This document shows positions 34,757 to 42,701 of a stretch of 64,000 bases of DNA, in pieces. Position 1 is the first letter of the stretch. Every line of letters starts with the position of its first letter. The DNA is from Intestinibacillus sp. Marseille-P6563. Lineage in GTDB: Bacteria > Bacillota > Clostridia > Oscillospirales > Butyricicoccaceae. The position numbers were made by a program, and so were the translations under genes. Location of the stretch: NCBI RefSeq assembly GCF_900604335.1, contig NZ_UWOD01000002.1, positions 868,001 through 932,000 of the forward strand, written 5' to 3'. A model generated the notes under the pieces. That model was not told the DNA's origin. It searched no databases and worked only from the letters and a program-made list of their open reading frames with translations.

Positions 34757-36619
34757 TTACATCCTTTCGTTTTCAGCAGCAGACGCCGGGTCTGCCTCGT
34801 GGAAAAAGTCATACACCGCGTGCGCGGTGTTGAGCGGCACCACGCGCCGCAGTTCTTCGACCGAGGCGCGCTTGATGGCGTCAATGGTCTTAAAATGTTT
34901 GAGAAGATCGGCCCGGCGTTTTTCGCCGACGCCTTCGATCTTGTCGAGCGTCGAACCGCGCATGCGCTTGGCGCCCAGCGAACGGTTGTAGGTGATGGCG
35001 AACCGGTGGGTTTCTTCTTGAATGCGGCCAATGAGGGCAAACACGGCCGGAACGGTCGAGATGCCGAATTCGCGCCCGTCGGGCGCGACCAGGCCGCGCG
35101 TGCGGTGATGGTCGTCCTTAACCATGCCGAAACACGGGGTGGTGACGCCAAAGGAATCGAGCACGGTCTGCGCCGTGCGCACATGCCCCAAGCCGCCGTC
35201 AATCAGAAATGCATCGGGCAGCGGGGTGAATTTTTCGTCCCCATCCTTCCAACGCTGCAAGCGGCGGGTGAGCATTTCAGCCATGGACGCATAGTCGTCC
35301 TGGCCCTGGGCCGCGCGCTCGATCTGGAACCGGCGATACCGGCTGCGTTTGGGCTGGGCATGTTCAAAAACAACCATGGAGCCGACCGTATCCGCGCCCG
35401 CAAAGTTGGAAATATCGTAGCTTTCGAGCAGTTCGGGCGCATGGTCGAGCCCGATCATGCCTTGCAGCAGTTCGAGCGACTTGAGTCGCCGCTCCTGCCC
35501 GGTTTCCACGCGAGAAATCTCTTCCGCCGCATTTTTGGCCGCCAAACGGGTCAGGTCATGCCGCTTGCCGCGCTGCGGCACGGCCAGTTCGACCTTTCGT
35601 TCGGCAATCGACCCCAAAAAATCGGCCACAGCAGGCATATCCTCAATGGCGTCGCTCAGCAGCACGGTTTTGGGCACCGCCTGCCGCAGCGCATAATATT
35701 GCTTTAAAAATGCGCCCAGCACCTCACCGGCGTCCTCGCTGGTCGCGCCGTCGATGATGGTATATTCCTTGTCCTGCAAGGAGCCGCCCAGGTAATGCAG
35801 CACCACCACACAGCCCTTGGTCTGGCCCTGTACAAAGGCCAGTGCGTCCAGATCGGCAAACGACCCGGCAACGACTTTCTGCTTTTCGCCCAGCGCACTG
35901 ACCGCCTTCATGCGGTCGCGCAGCAGCGCAGCACGTTCAAACTGCAATTCCTCGGAAGCTTCCAGCATCCGCGCTTCCAAATCGCGCACCAGACGCTTAT
36001 AATCGCCCTCCAGCAGGGCGATGGCCTCACCCATCAGGGCCGCGTATTCTTCGGGCGGCACCTTGCCGGTGCAGGGCGCGACGCAGCGGCCCAAATGATG
36101 GTTCAAACAGGGCCGATCCTTGCCGATGTCACGCGGAAACACCCGGCGACAGGTTTTTAGTTTGAGGGCTTCACAGATGGTATCAATGGCCTGTCGGGCA
36201 GCTCTCCGGCTCGGATAGGGACCAAAATACCGGTCGGCATCGGCCTGCGGCTTGGACACGATGGAGAACGCCGGATAGGGCTTGGAAGTCGTGACCTTGA
36301 TATAAGGATAGCCCTTGTCATCTTTTAAAAGGATGTTATACTTGGGCTTGTATTTTTTGATCATGGAGTTTTCCAGCACCAGGGCTTCGAACTCCGATTC
36401 GGTCACGATGATGTCAAAGTCCCAGATGTTGGACACCATCTTGCGGGTTTTGGGACTGTGCCGTGAATCGCTCTGAAAATATTGGCTGACGCGGTTTTTC
36501 AGCGCCTTGGCCTTGCCGACATAGATGACTTCACCCTGCCGGTTTTTCATGATGTAGACCCCCGGCTCATACGGCAGCGCCAGCACTCTGCTTTTCAGTT
36601 CGTCAAATCGTTCGCTCAT
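34757..36619 (-). CDS. uvrC: Excinuclease ABC subunit C
   Basis: Makes the two incisions in nucleotide excision repair. The 620 residues contain the GIY-YIG nuclease (PGVYIMKNRQGEVIYVGKAK, about 18-37) and a UVR domain for UvrB binding (LEARMLEASEELQFERAALL, about 208-227). The RNase H-like second nuclease follows with ISNFAGADTVGSMVVFEHAQ and DGGLGHVRTAQ, then a C-terminal helix-hairpin-helix pair (LDKIEGVGEKRRADLLKHFK). Start ATG follows GGAGGCAGCGCG. A second, decayed copy of its first codons and ribosome binding site lies upstream at 36752-36819. Confidence 0.97.
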   Translation of the reverse strand: MSERFDELKSRVLALPYEPGVYIMKNRQGEVIYVGKAKALKNRVSQYFQSDSRHSPKTRKMVSNIWDFDIIVTESEFEALVLENSMIKKYKPKYNILLKDDKGYPYIKVTTSKPYPAFSIVSKPQADADRYFGPYPSRRAARQAIDTICEALKLKTCRRVFPRDIGKDRPCLNHHLGRCVAPCTGKVPPEEYAALMGEAIALLEGDYKRLVRDLEARMLEASEELQFERAALLRDRMKAVSALGEKQKVVAGSFADLDALAFVQGQTKGCVVVLHYLGGSLQDKEYTIIDGATSEDAGEVLGAFLKQYYALRQAVPKTVLLSDAIEDMPAVADFLGSIAERKVELAVPQRGKRHDLTRLAAKNAAEEISRVETGQERRLKSLELLQGMIGLDHAPELLESYDISNFAGADTVGSMVVFEHAQPKRSRYRRFQIERAAQGQDDYASMAEMLTRRLQRWKDGDEKFTPLPDAFLIDGGLGHVRTAQTVLDSFGVTTPCFGMVKDDHHRTRGLVAPDGREFGISTVPAVFALIGRIQEETHRFAITYNRSLGAKRMRGSTLDKIEGVGEKRRADLLKHFKTIDAIKRASVEELRRVVPLNTAHAVYDFFHEADPASAAENERM

Positions 36620-36631
36620 CGCGCTGCCTCC
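36564..36631. repeat. Direct repeat, copy A (uvrC 5' end)
   Basis: 68 bases covering the uvrC ribosome binding site and first ~18 codons. They recur at 36752-36819 with 5 differences, giving a direct repeat at an offset of 188 bases. Confidence 0.9.
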
Positions 36632-36675
36632 TTCCGTTCCTTTGTACCTGCCCGCGGAAAATGCTCACCTGTCTG

Positions 36676-36807
36676 TCACACGTTCTTTTCCGGCAGCATG
36701 CCGCTTTCGCGGCAGGGCTGCCGCCAAACAGCCCACCGGGCTGTTTGGCCTGGCTCATACGGCAGCGCTAACACCCAGCTTTTCAGTTCGTCAAATTGTT
36801 CGCTCAT
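36676..36807 (-). pseudogene. Decayed duplicate of the uvrC N-terminus
   Basis: From ATG 36807 a 43-residue frame begins MSEQFDELKSWVLALPYEPG, against MSERFDELKSRVLALPYEPG of uvrC, then diverges abruptly (QTARWAVWRQPCRESGMLPE) and stops. The same GGAGGCAGCGCG binding site precedes it, so a short peptide could be translated. The break falls at the repeat border. It is most simply a leftover of a tandem duplication plus insertion of about 120 bases. Confidence 0.75.
36691..36748. repeat. Two adjacent hairpins between the uvrC duplicates
   Basis: A nested stem (CGGCAGC/GCTGCCG outside GCCGC/GCGGC) at 36691-36723 is followed at once by a perfect 11-base stem, CCAAACAGCCC-ACC-GGGCTGTTTGG, at 36724-36748. 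No transposase or terminal repeats were seen. There is no U-tract, so it is not a clear terminator. Confidence 0.7.
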
Positions 36808-36819
36808 CGCGCTGCCTCC
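36752..36819. repeat. Direct repeat, copy B
   Basis: Second copy of the 68-base uvrC start segment (see 36564-36631), 63 of 68 bases identical, retaining ATG and ribosome binding site. Confidence 0.9.
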
Positions 36820-36837
36820 AACAACTCACATACAGAA

Positions 36838-36864
36838 AGAGCACCGCTCCATGCGGTGCTCTTC
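36838..36864 (-). terminator. Stem-loop after the HPr-like gene
   Basis: AAGAGCACCG pairs with CGGTGCTCTT around CTCCATG, 20 bases beyond the stop. The U-tract on the minus strand is short (TTTC), so strength is uncertain. Confidence 0.65.
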
Positions 36865-36883
36865 CAAAATTGCAAAAAGAAAC

Positions 36884-37147
36884 TCAGTCGGTGAAATTCG
36901 AGGTGATCAGCTCAACCAGAGCGTTTACCGCATCTTCTTCATCCGGGCCGTCAGCGATCAGATTGATCGTGGTGCCCTTGGTGATGCCCAGGGAAAGGAT
37001 ACCCAGCAGGCTCTTTGCATTCACGCGGCGCTCTTCCTTCTCGACGAGGATCGTGCTCTTAAACTCGTTTGCCTTCTGAATAAAAAACGTTGCCGGTCTT
37101 GCATACAGACCTACCTGGTTTGTAACCTGTACCTCTTTCGAATACAT
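36884..37147 (-). CDS. HPr-like protein with Tyr replacing the catalytic His15 (Crh-like)
   Basis: An 87-residue HPr fold protein of the sugar phosphotransferase family. Normal HPr carries phosphate on His15 in GLHARPA; here the codon is TAT and the motif reads QVGLYARPATFF, with Tyr exactly at position 15. The regulatory Ser46 is kept (NAKSLLGIL). This is the logic of B. subtilis Crh, where Gln15 removes PTS transfer but Ser46 phosphorylation by HprK still serves catabolite control. I infer a regulatory rather than transport role. Start ATG follows GAGCGATGAGGAA. It has its own promoter and terminator. Confidence 0.9.
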   Translation of the reverse strand: MYSKEVQVTNQVGLYARPATFFIQKANEFKSTILVEKEERRVNAKSLLGILSLGITKGTTINLIADGPDEEDAVNALVELITSNFTD

Positions 37148-37230
37148 TTCCTCATCGCTCCCTATTCTTTTAGAATGATCCAAATCAAAAATAATACGAA
37201 CTCTACGCTCTCAAAATGAAGTCTACAAAT

Positions 37231-37259
37231 AGAATACCGTTTTTTTGACCTTTCGTCAA
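37231..37259 (-). promoter_or_regulatory. Promoter of the HPr-like gene
   Basis: On the minus strand TTGACG and TATTCT are 17 bases apart, about 85 bases before the start codon. The remaining 37260-37383 sequence up to mutS2 shows no recognisable terminator. Confidence 0.7.
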
Positions 37260-37383
37260 CACCCTTTTTGATTTGCGCGGTTTTAATTTTGTAGAAAATT
37301 CCGAGAAAATGGCTGTTTAATTGTATCTTTTCGACAATTTCCCGCCGAAAACATTTCACAATAACAAATTTATGTTTTTCTCT

Positions 37384-39774
37384 TTATTTAAATTCCACAA
37401 CCGTTACGCCGTTTTCGCCTTCCCCATAGACACCACTGCGTACGGTCTTGATCCGCTTATTGGGCTTGAGATGCTGCTGAATCGCGGCACGCAGCACACC
37501 GGTCCCCTTCCCGTGGATGATGCGCACCGTCGGCAGGCCAGAGAGCAAGGCGCCCGAGATAAACTGGTCAACCTCCAAAATGGCGTCTTCGGCGCACATG
37601 CCGCGCACGTCGATCTCGCTCGGTGTGGTCGCCAGTCGCAGTTCCTTGACGCCGCCAGCCCCTGCCCGGAAGGTCTTGGGCTTGGGTTTCTGCGCCTTGG
37701 GCACCGGTCGTACTTCGCTGACCTTAACGGTCATTTTCATGATGCCGGCCTGGACTTGGATGTTGCCGTCCTTGTCCGGGTCGGTCAGCACGGTGGCCAC
37801 AATATTCGATACATTGAGCAGTTGCACCTCATCGCCCCGGCGAATGGGCTTTTGCTCCTCGGGCGCCACGGTACGCTTTTCCTTCTTTTGACGAATCTCG
37901 GTTTCGGTCTGGGTGATGACGCCGCGCAGCGCGGCCTTGGCCGCGGCAAGATTCTGGTCGGCCGCCTTTTCGCTGGCTTTCTTTTTCATCTCATCCAGCT
38001 CGGTAAAGACGGTTTCGGCCGTCATACGCGCGTCCTTCAGGATGCGGTCGGCCTTCAGGCGGGCATTCTCCACGATGCGGTCGGCCTCGTCCTCCGACTT
38101 GCCGCGCAGGTTTTCGGCCTTGTCGCGCTCGCTCTGGGCCGCCGAGCGTAAACGCTCGGCCTCGGCCTTGTATTTTTCGAGCAGTTTGCGCTCTTTTTCC
38201 AGCTGCGCCAGAACATCCTCAAATCGGGTGTTCTCGCTCGAAAGCTGCTCTTTGGCGCGCTCCAAGATGGCGGGCTGGAGCCCCAGACGCGCTGCGATGG
38301 CAAAGGCGTTCGACTTGCCGGGAATACCGGTCAGCAGACGATAGGTCGGCCGCAGCGTACCCACGTCGAACTCACACGAGGCGTTCTCCACGCCTTCGGT
38401 GGTCAGCGCAAAGGTTTTCAGCTCGGAATAGTGGGTGGTCGCAGCCACGAAAGCGCCCATCTGCCGCGCGTAAGAGATGACCGATACGGCTAGCGCCGCG
38501 CCCTCGACCGGGTCGGTGCCTGCGCCCAGTTCGTCGAACAGTACCAGGTCGCCCTTGGCGCATTTCTCCATCATGCCCACGATGGTCTTCATGTGGGACG
38601 AGAAGGTGGACAGGCTTTGCTCGATGCTCTGCTCGTCGCCGATGTCGGCGTAGACGTTTTCAAACACGCAGACTTCGCTCAGCTCGCTGGCCGGGATGTG
38701 CAGGCCGGAGGCCGCCATCAGGCTAAGCAGGCCGAGCGTCTTGAGCGATACCGTCTTACCACCCGTATTCGGGCCGGTGATGACCAGCGTGTCGTAATCG
38801 GCACCGATGGCAATGTCGATGGGCACTGCCTTTTTGGGGTCGAGCAGCGGATGCCGGGCACGCTTTAAGTCCACGCCATAGCCCTCGGCCCGGAAATGCG
38901 GGGCCGCGGCGTTCATCTGGAAGGACAGCTTGGCGCGCGCAAAGATGAAGTCCAGCACGGTCAGCTGTTCATAGTCCTGGCGGATGGATTCGGCGTTCAT
39001 GGACACCTCGCTCGACAGTTCGGCGAGGATGCGCTCGATCTCCATCTGTTCCTTGCCTTCGAGCACCTTGATCTGGTTGTTGATCTCCACGACCGCAGCC
39101 GGTTCGACGAACACGGTCGCGCCCGAGGACGAGGTATCATGCACCAGGCCGGGCACGTCGCCGCGGTGCTCGGCCTTGACCGGCACAACATAGCGCCCGT
39201 TGCGCTGGGTGATGATGGTTTCCTGCAGGTATTTGGCCCGCTCGCCCGAAATCAGGCGGCCGAGCGTTTCGCGCACCTTGCCCGAGATCTGCCGCATCTG
39301 CCGCCGGATGGAAGACAGTTCGGGGCTTGCGCCGTCAGCAATCTCCTCCTCGCTTACAATGCACGAGGTGATGTGTTCCTCGAGCGCACGGTTGCCGGTC
39401 AGCAGCCGGTAGATGGGCGTTAAGGACGTTTTTTCCTCCTGCTCGGCAAAGTAGCCCTGCATGAGCCGCGCGCATTGCAGCAGCGACGCCACGTCCAGCA
39501 GTTCCTTTAAATTGAGCACACCGCTGATGTCCGCGCGCTTGAGTGCGCCTAGGACATTGCGGATGCCGCCGAGCGACGGACTGCCCTGACGGACCATGAG
39601 GTCTTTGGCGTCCGAGGTCTGTTTGAGCCACAGCGCGGCTTCCTCGCGGTCGGTCACCGGCCGCAGCGCGCGGCACAGTTCGCGTCCACGCTCGCTCGAA
39701 GCCTGCCCGGCCAGCAGATCGAGGACGGTAAAATATTCTAATGTTTTGAGTGATTTTTCTCCCAGTCGGTTCAT
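37384..39774 (-). CDS. mutS2: MutS2 ATPase/endonuclease
   Basis: MutS homologue without the mismatch-recognition domain, acting on branched DNA and, in B. subtilis, in collided-ribosome splitting. The 796 residues have the core/clamp helices, the ATPase Walker A GPNTGGKTVSLKTLG, Walker B LVLFDELGAGTDPVEGAAL, and a long charged coiled coil (about 515-610). The C-terminal Smr nuclease domain has the motifs EIDVRGMCAEDAILEV and VRIIHGKGTGVLR. Start ATG overlaps the recO stop as ATGA. Length is normal. Confidence 0.96.
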   Translation of the reverse strand: MNRLGEKSLKTLEYFTVLDLLAGQASSERGRELCRALRPVTDREEAALWLKQTSDAKDLMVRQGSPSLGGIRNVLGALKRADISGVLNLKELLDVASLLQCARLMQGYFAEQEEKTSLTPIYRLLTGNRALEEHITSCIVSEEEIADGASPELSSIRRQMRQISGKVRETLGRLISGERAKYLQETIITQRNGRYVVPVKAEHRGDVPGLVHDTSSSGATVFVEPAAVVEINNQIKVLEGKEQMEIERILAELSSEVSMNAESIRQDYEQLTVLDFIFARAKLSFQMNAAAPHFRAEGYGVDLKRARHPLLDPKKAVPIDIAIGADYDTLVITGPNTGGKTVSLKTLGLLSLMAASGLHIPASELSEVCVFENVYADIGDEQSIEQSLSTFSSHMKTIVGMMEKCAKGDLVLFDELGAGTDPVEGAALAVSVISYARQMGAFVAATTHYSELKTFALTTEGVENASCEFDVGTLRPTYRLLTGIPGKSNAFAIAARLGLQPAILERAKEQLSSENTRFEDVLAQLEKERKLLEKYKAEAERLRSAAQSERDKAENLRGKSEDEADRIVENARLKADRILKDARMTAETVFTELDEMKKKASEKAADQNLAAAKAALRGVITQTETEIRQKKEKRTVAPEEQKPIRRGDEVQLLNVSNIVATVLTDPDKDGNIQVQAGIMKMTVKVSEVRPVPKAQKPKPKTFRAGAGGVKELRLATTPSEIDVRGMCAEDAILEVDQFISGALLSGLPTVRIIHGKGTGVLRAAIQQHLKPNKRIKTVRSGVYGEGENGVTVVEFK

Positions 39775-40556
39775 AGTTCCTTTCCTTTTGAAAGCCCCTC
39801 AGCGGGGAATAATGAGTGATAAAAATCCAGGCTGCCGAAGCCCCGGTCGGCATAATACAGCGCATACGCTTCGCACACGGTGCCAAGCGCCTGAAGCGAT
39901 TCGCCGCCCAGCGCAAAGGCAAACACGCGCGGCAGGTCGCTTGTTACGATATGCGCCATGGCCGCATAGGCCCCACGCGGCAGCGGATGAAAATTCCCGC
40001 TGCCCAGGCGACGGAAACAGTCCGCATCCAGCACCGCGCCGTCGCGCACCGAAAAATAGACCGCGCCTTCGATGAGGCTCCCGCACGCGCCGCAAACCGA
40101 CAGATCGGGCGCAAAGCCCGATTCGGCCATGAGCCGCAGTTCAAACGCCGCCTTGACCAGCGCAGGGTCGCGCTTCTGCTCGGCGACCGCCCGCAGGGCA
40201 TACAAAAACAGACGGGTCACGGCGGGCATCTCCTCGCCGGTGTCGGTCATCGCGCCCGCGAGTTCTGCAAAATAGCAGCTGAGCGCATAGGTTTCCATAT
40301 CGCGCGTCACGTCCCAAAACGAATGCACGATGGCCGCGTCGTTTAAGGTGAATTTGCCGCCGCGGCCTTCGTAAAGCGTCAGTTCGCTCCAGCAGAACAG
40401 GCGCACCGCGGCCGACAGCCGACCGCCGCGCCGCCGCACGCCCCGGCACAACACCTCGATGCGCGCGCCGCGTTCGGTCAGTACGGTTATGTACCGGTCG
40501 GCCTCACCAAAATCGGTCTCGCGGATGACAAGACCCTTCACTGTTGTATGCTGCAT
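39771..40556 (-). CDS. recO: DNA repair protein RecO
   Basis: Mediator that helps RecA load in RecFOR recombination. The 261 residues have an N-terminal OB fold (VKGLVIRETDFGEADRYITV) and a C-terminal domain with zinc-type cysteines near residue 150-180 (SVCGACGSLIEG, then DADCFRRL). The ATG at 40556 matches the family start, with GGGGAGG close upstream; a GTG four codons earlier is possible. The 5' end lies inside the frame of a yqzL-like microgene, and the stop overlaps mutS2. Confidence 0.93.
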   Translation of the reverse strand: MQHTTVKGLVIRETDFGEADRYITVLTERGARIEVLCRGVRRRGGRLSAAVRLFCWSELTLYEGRGGKFTLNDAAIVHSFWDVTRDMETYALSCYFAELAGAMTDTGEEMPAVTRLFLYALRAVAEQKRDPALVKAAFELRLMAESGFAPDLSVCGACGSLIEGAVYFSVRDGAVLDADCFRRLGSGNFHPLPRGAYAAMAHIVTSDLPRVFAFALGGESLQALGTVCEAYALYYADRGFGSLDFYHSLFPAEGLSKGKEL

Positions 40557-40653
40557 AGTCCTCCCCACCTGCGCCGGGCTGCTGACGGTACGCCAGGTAC
40601 GCCATCGGGTCGCCGGTGCGCAAAAATGTTTGCCAGTATTCTTTTCGGGTCAT
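40504..40653 (-). CDS. yqzL: YqzL-like microprotein overlapping the recO start
   Basis: A 49-residue frame, MTRKEYWQTFLRTGDPMAYL, continuing AYRQQPGAGG. In B. subtilis a gene of about 47 codons, yqzL, lies between era and recO; its product shares the pattern W-x2-F-x2-TG-x3-AYL-x-Y/F-K. Here the same position and the W-F-TG-AYL-Y pattern are present, and GGAG lies 4 bases before the ATG. The last 17 codons overlap recO in another frame, so the C-terminal third may be recO-constrained. Function unknown. Confidence 0.7.
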   Translation of the reverse strand: MTRKEYWQTFLRTGDPMAYLAYRQQPGAGGEDYAAYNSEGSCHPRDRFW

Positions 40654-40722
40654 CAGGCTCCAACTCCCTTCCGGCTTTAGCATGCGCCGAAAGTCGCCGC
40701 CTGACCCAAGGGAATGTTACCC

Positions 40723-41619
40723 TTATTCGTTTTCGTAGCCAAAGTTGCGCATCTGGAAGGTATTGTTGCGCCAGTCCTCCTTGACTTTGACCCAAAGCTC
40801 GAGGAAGATGCGTCGGTCGAAGTTCTGTTCCATTTCGATGCGCGCGGCCTTGCCGATCTTTTTGAGCATTTCGCCGCCCTTGCCGATGATGATACCCTTG
40901 TGGCTGGGCTTTTCGCAATAAATGGTGGCGTTTACTTCGGTCAGACCGTCGCTGCGTTCGTTCCAGCGCTCGATGCCCACGGCCACACCGTGCGGCACCT
41001 CGCGGTCGAGCATGCGCAGCAGCTTTTCGCGGATGATTTCAGCCGCGATTTGACGCTCAGGCTGATCGGACACCATGTCCTCGGGGAACAGCGCCGGGCC
41101 TTCGAGCGCAAATTTTTCAAATTCGCCCAAGAGGGCGTCGGTTCCTTCGCCCGTGCGCGCCGAAACGGGTACGACCGCGTCGAAGTCATGCTTTTCGGCA
41201 TAGGCCGCGATGACAGCAAGCAGGCTTTCATGCGGCACGGTATCGACCTTGTTGATGACCAGCACCGACGGGATGCCGGCGGTCTTGATTTGGGCAATCA
41301 GGCTTTCTTCGGCCGGGCCGATATTCGGATTCGGCTCCACGACCAGCGCAGCGGCGTCCACTTCGGCCACCGTATCGCTGACCACCTTGACCATAAAATC
41401 GCCCAGACGGGAGCGCGGCTTGTGCAGGCCGGGCGTGTCGAGAAAGACAAACTGACAGTCCTCCCGGGTCAGCACACCGGTGATACGGGTGCGGGTGGTC
41501 TGCGGCTTATTGGACACAATGGCCACCTTAAAGCCGACCAGCCGGTTGACCAGAGTGGATTTGCCGACATTCGGCCGGCCAACGACCGAAATGATGGCGG
41601 TTTTTGTAATGCTGGACAT
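40723..41619 (-). CDS. era: GTPase Era
   Basis: Essential GTPase that binds the 3' end of 16S rRNA during 30S assembly. The 298 residues show G1 GRPNVGKSTLVNRL (about 14-27), G3 DTPGLHKPRSRLG, G4 NKVD (LVINKVDTVP), and a C-terminal KH domain with GIIIGKGGEMLKKIGKAARI (about 240-259). The ATG at 41619 follows GGAGGACATCT. It is followed by yqzL-recO-mutS2, and preceded by dgkA/ybeY, a typical Firmicutes string. Confidence 0.97.
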   Translation of the reverse strand: MSSITKTAIISVVGRPNVGKSTLVNRLVGFKVAIVSNKPQTTRTRITGVLTREDCQFVFLDTPGLHKPRSRLGDFMVKVVSDTVAEVDAAALVVEPNPNIGPAEESLIAQIKTAGIPSVLVINKVDTVPHESLLAVIAAYAEKHDFDAVVPVSARTGEGTDALLGEFEKFALEGPALFPEDMVSDQPERQIAAEIIREKLLRMLDREVPHGVAVGIERWNERSDGLTEVNATIYCEKPSHKGIIIGKGGEMLKKIGKAARIEMEQNFDRRIFLELWVKVKEDWRNNTFQMRNFGYENE

Positions 41620-41631
41620 AGATGTCCTCCT

Positions 41632-42108
41632 TTAATGTTTCATGGGATAGCGGCCAAAGCCGAATACGAACCACAGGGCAACCGGCAGCGACAGCACCAG
41701 CAGCCCCAGGCCCCAGAGATGTTTCAAAAGCACGTGCACGGCCTGCCACAGGGCGCCGCTCGGCAAAAAGAATACCGCGCCGATCACCACGCAGAACAGC
41801 GCACACAAAAAGACCGCGGCAGCTGCGATGTCCTTGGCCTCTTTGACCAGACCGTCATAGCAGGCCGCCTGCCGGTCGCACAGGCGCTCGATGGCGGTAT
41901 TGAGCAGTTCGGCGGCCATCATCAGCGCAAAGCACAGGCATAGTACCGCGTACCGGGTGGCGCTCAGCCCGCCGAGCGCGGCAAACACCGAAACATACAC
42001 GGCTGCGGTCAGGTGAATGCGGAAATTGCGCTCGGTGCGCATGCACGCGCGCAGGCCGTTGATGGCATACAGAAAGCTTTGCCGCAGTTTGCGAATCTCC
42101 CGGTTCAT
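41632..42108 (-). CDS. dgkA: Undecaprenol/diacylglycerol kinase (DgkA family)
   Basis: Small integral membrane lipid kinase; Gram-positive members phosphorylate undecaprenol to recycle the peptidoglycan carrier. The 158 residues include RACMRTERNFRIHLTAAVYV and the catalytic AELLNTAIERLCDRQ with Glu-rich context before KEAKDIAAAAVFL. The third helix ends near residue 112; a further hydrophobic stretch (HLWGLGLLVLSLPVALWFVF) gives one extra C-terminal helix. The ATG overlaps the ybeY stop as ATGA. It lies 12 bases before era. Confidence 0.92.
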   Translation of the reverse strand: MNREIRKLRQSFLYAINGLRACMRTERNFRIHLTAAVYVSVFAALGGLSATRYAVLCLCFALMMAAELLNTAIERLCDRQAACYDGLVKEAKDIAAAAVFLCALFCVVIGAVFFLPSGALWQAVHVLLKHLWGLGLLVLSLPVALWFVFGFGRYPMKH

Positions 42109-42602
42109 ACGCTTTCCCGGGTCAGGCCGAGCGCGGCCAAAATGGCTTCTTCCTCGCCGCGCATGAGCGCGCGGTCGGTTTCGTCCCGCTCGTGGTCAAA
42201 GCCCAGCAGATGCAGCACCGAATGCACGGTCAAAAAGCCGCATTCGCGTGCCGCCGAATGACCAAACTCAGCCGCCTGCTGCCGGGCACGTTCGTAGTTT
42301 AAGATCATGTCGCCCAGCATGACCCGGTCCGATTCGGGGTCGGGCTCCAGGTCCTCCTGGGGCGCGCCGTTGAGAAATTCATACATCGGGAAGCTGAGCA
42401 CATCGGTCACGGCGTCCTTTTCCCGGTATTCGGCGTTGAGCGCGCGGATGTTTTCATCGTCGACAATGGTCACATCGACAAAGGCGGCAAAATCGACCTG
42501 CTCCCGCTCGAGCGCGCCCAGCGCGCAGCGGGTGATGAGTGCGCGCACCTCTTCTTCGTTTTCCAGCGGCACCTCGGCGGTGACGCGAATCAAATGCTCC
42601 AT
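42105..42602 (-). CDS. ybeY: Endoribonuclease YbeY
   Basis: Zinc-dependent RNase acting in 16S rRNA 3'-end maturation and ribosome quality control. The 165 residues carry the metal motif HSVLHLLGFDHERDE (HxxxHxxGxxH, about 128-142) and the family segments ALNAEYREKDAVTDVLSFPM and GDMILNYERARQQA. The ATG at 42602 follows GGCAGGAGGC. In many Firmicutes it sits just behind phoH; here phoH is about 19 kb away. Coupled to dgkA by ATGA. Confidence 0.95.
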   Translation of the reverse strand: MEHLIRVTAEVPLENEEEVRALITRCALGALEREQVDFAAFVDVTIVDDENIRALNAEYREKDAVTDVLSFPMYEFLNGAPQEDLEPDPESDRVMLGDMILNYERARQQAAEFGHSAARECGFLTVHSVLHLLGFDHERDETDRALMRGEEEAILAALGLTRESV

Positions 42603-42701
42603 AAAAGCCTCCTGCCGACGACTATCGCCGGACTCCTGAAAATATGGCAATGCCATTATACACCCTCAAAAGCCGCTTGCAAAGGGGGCATTTCCCCGTT
42701 T

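Noticed and set aside
34186-35202. RsmD with a 149-residue N-terminal extension
   Set aside because: The extension reads uvrC in another frame; the true start at 34755 matches the family and has a binding site.
36632-36751. Insertion sequence or MITE between uvrC duplicates
   Set aside because: No transposase, terminal inverted repeats or target duplication could be shown; kept only as a structured repeat.
37384-39774. Classical MutS mismatch repair protein
   Set aside because: The N-terminal mismatch-recognition domain is absent and an Smr domain is present, so it is MutS2.
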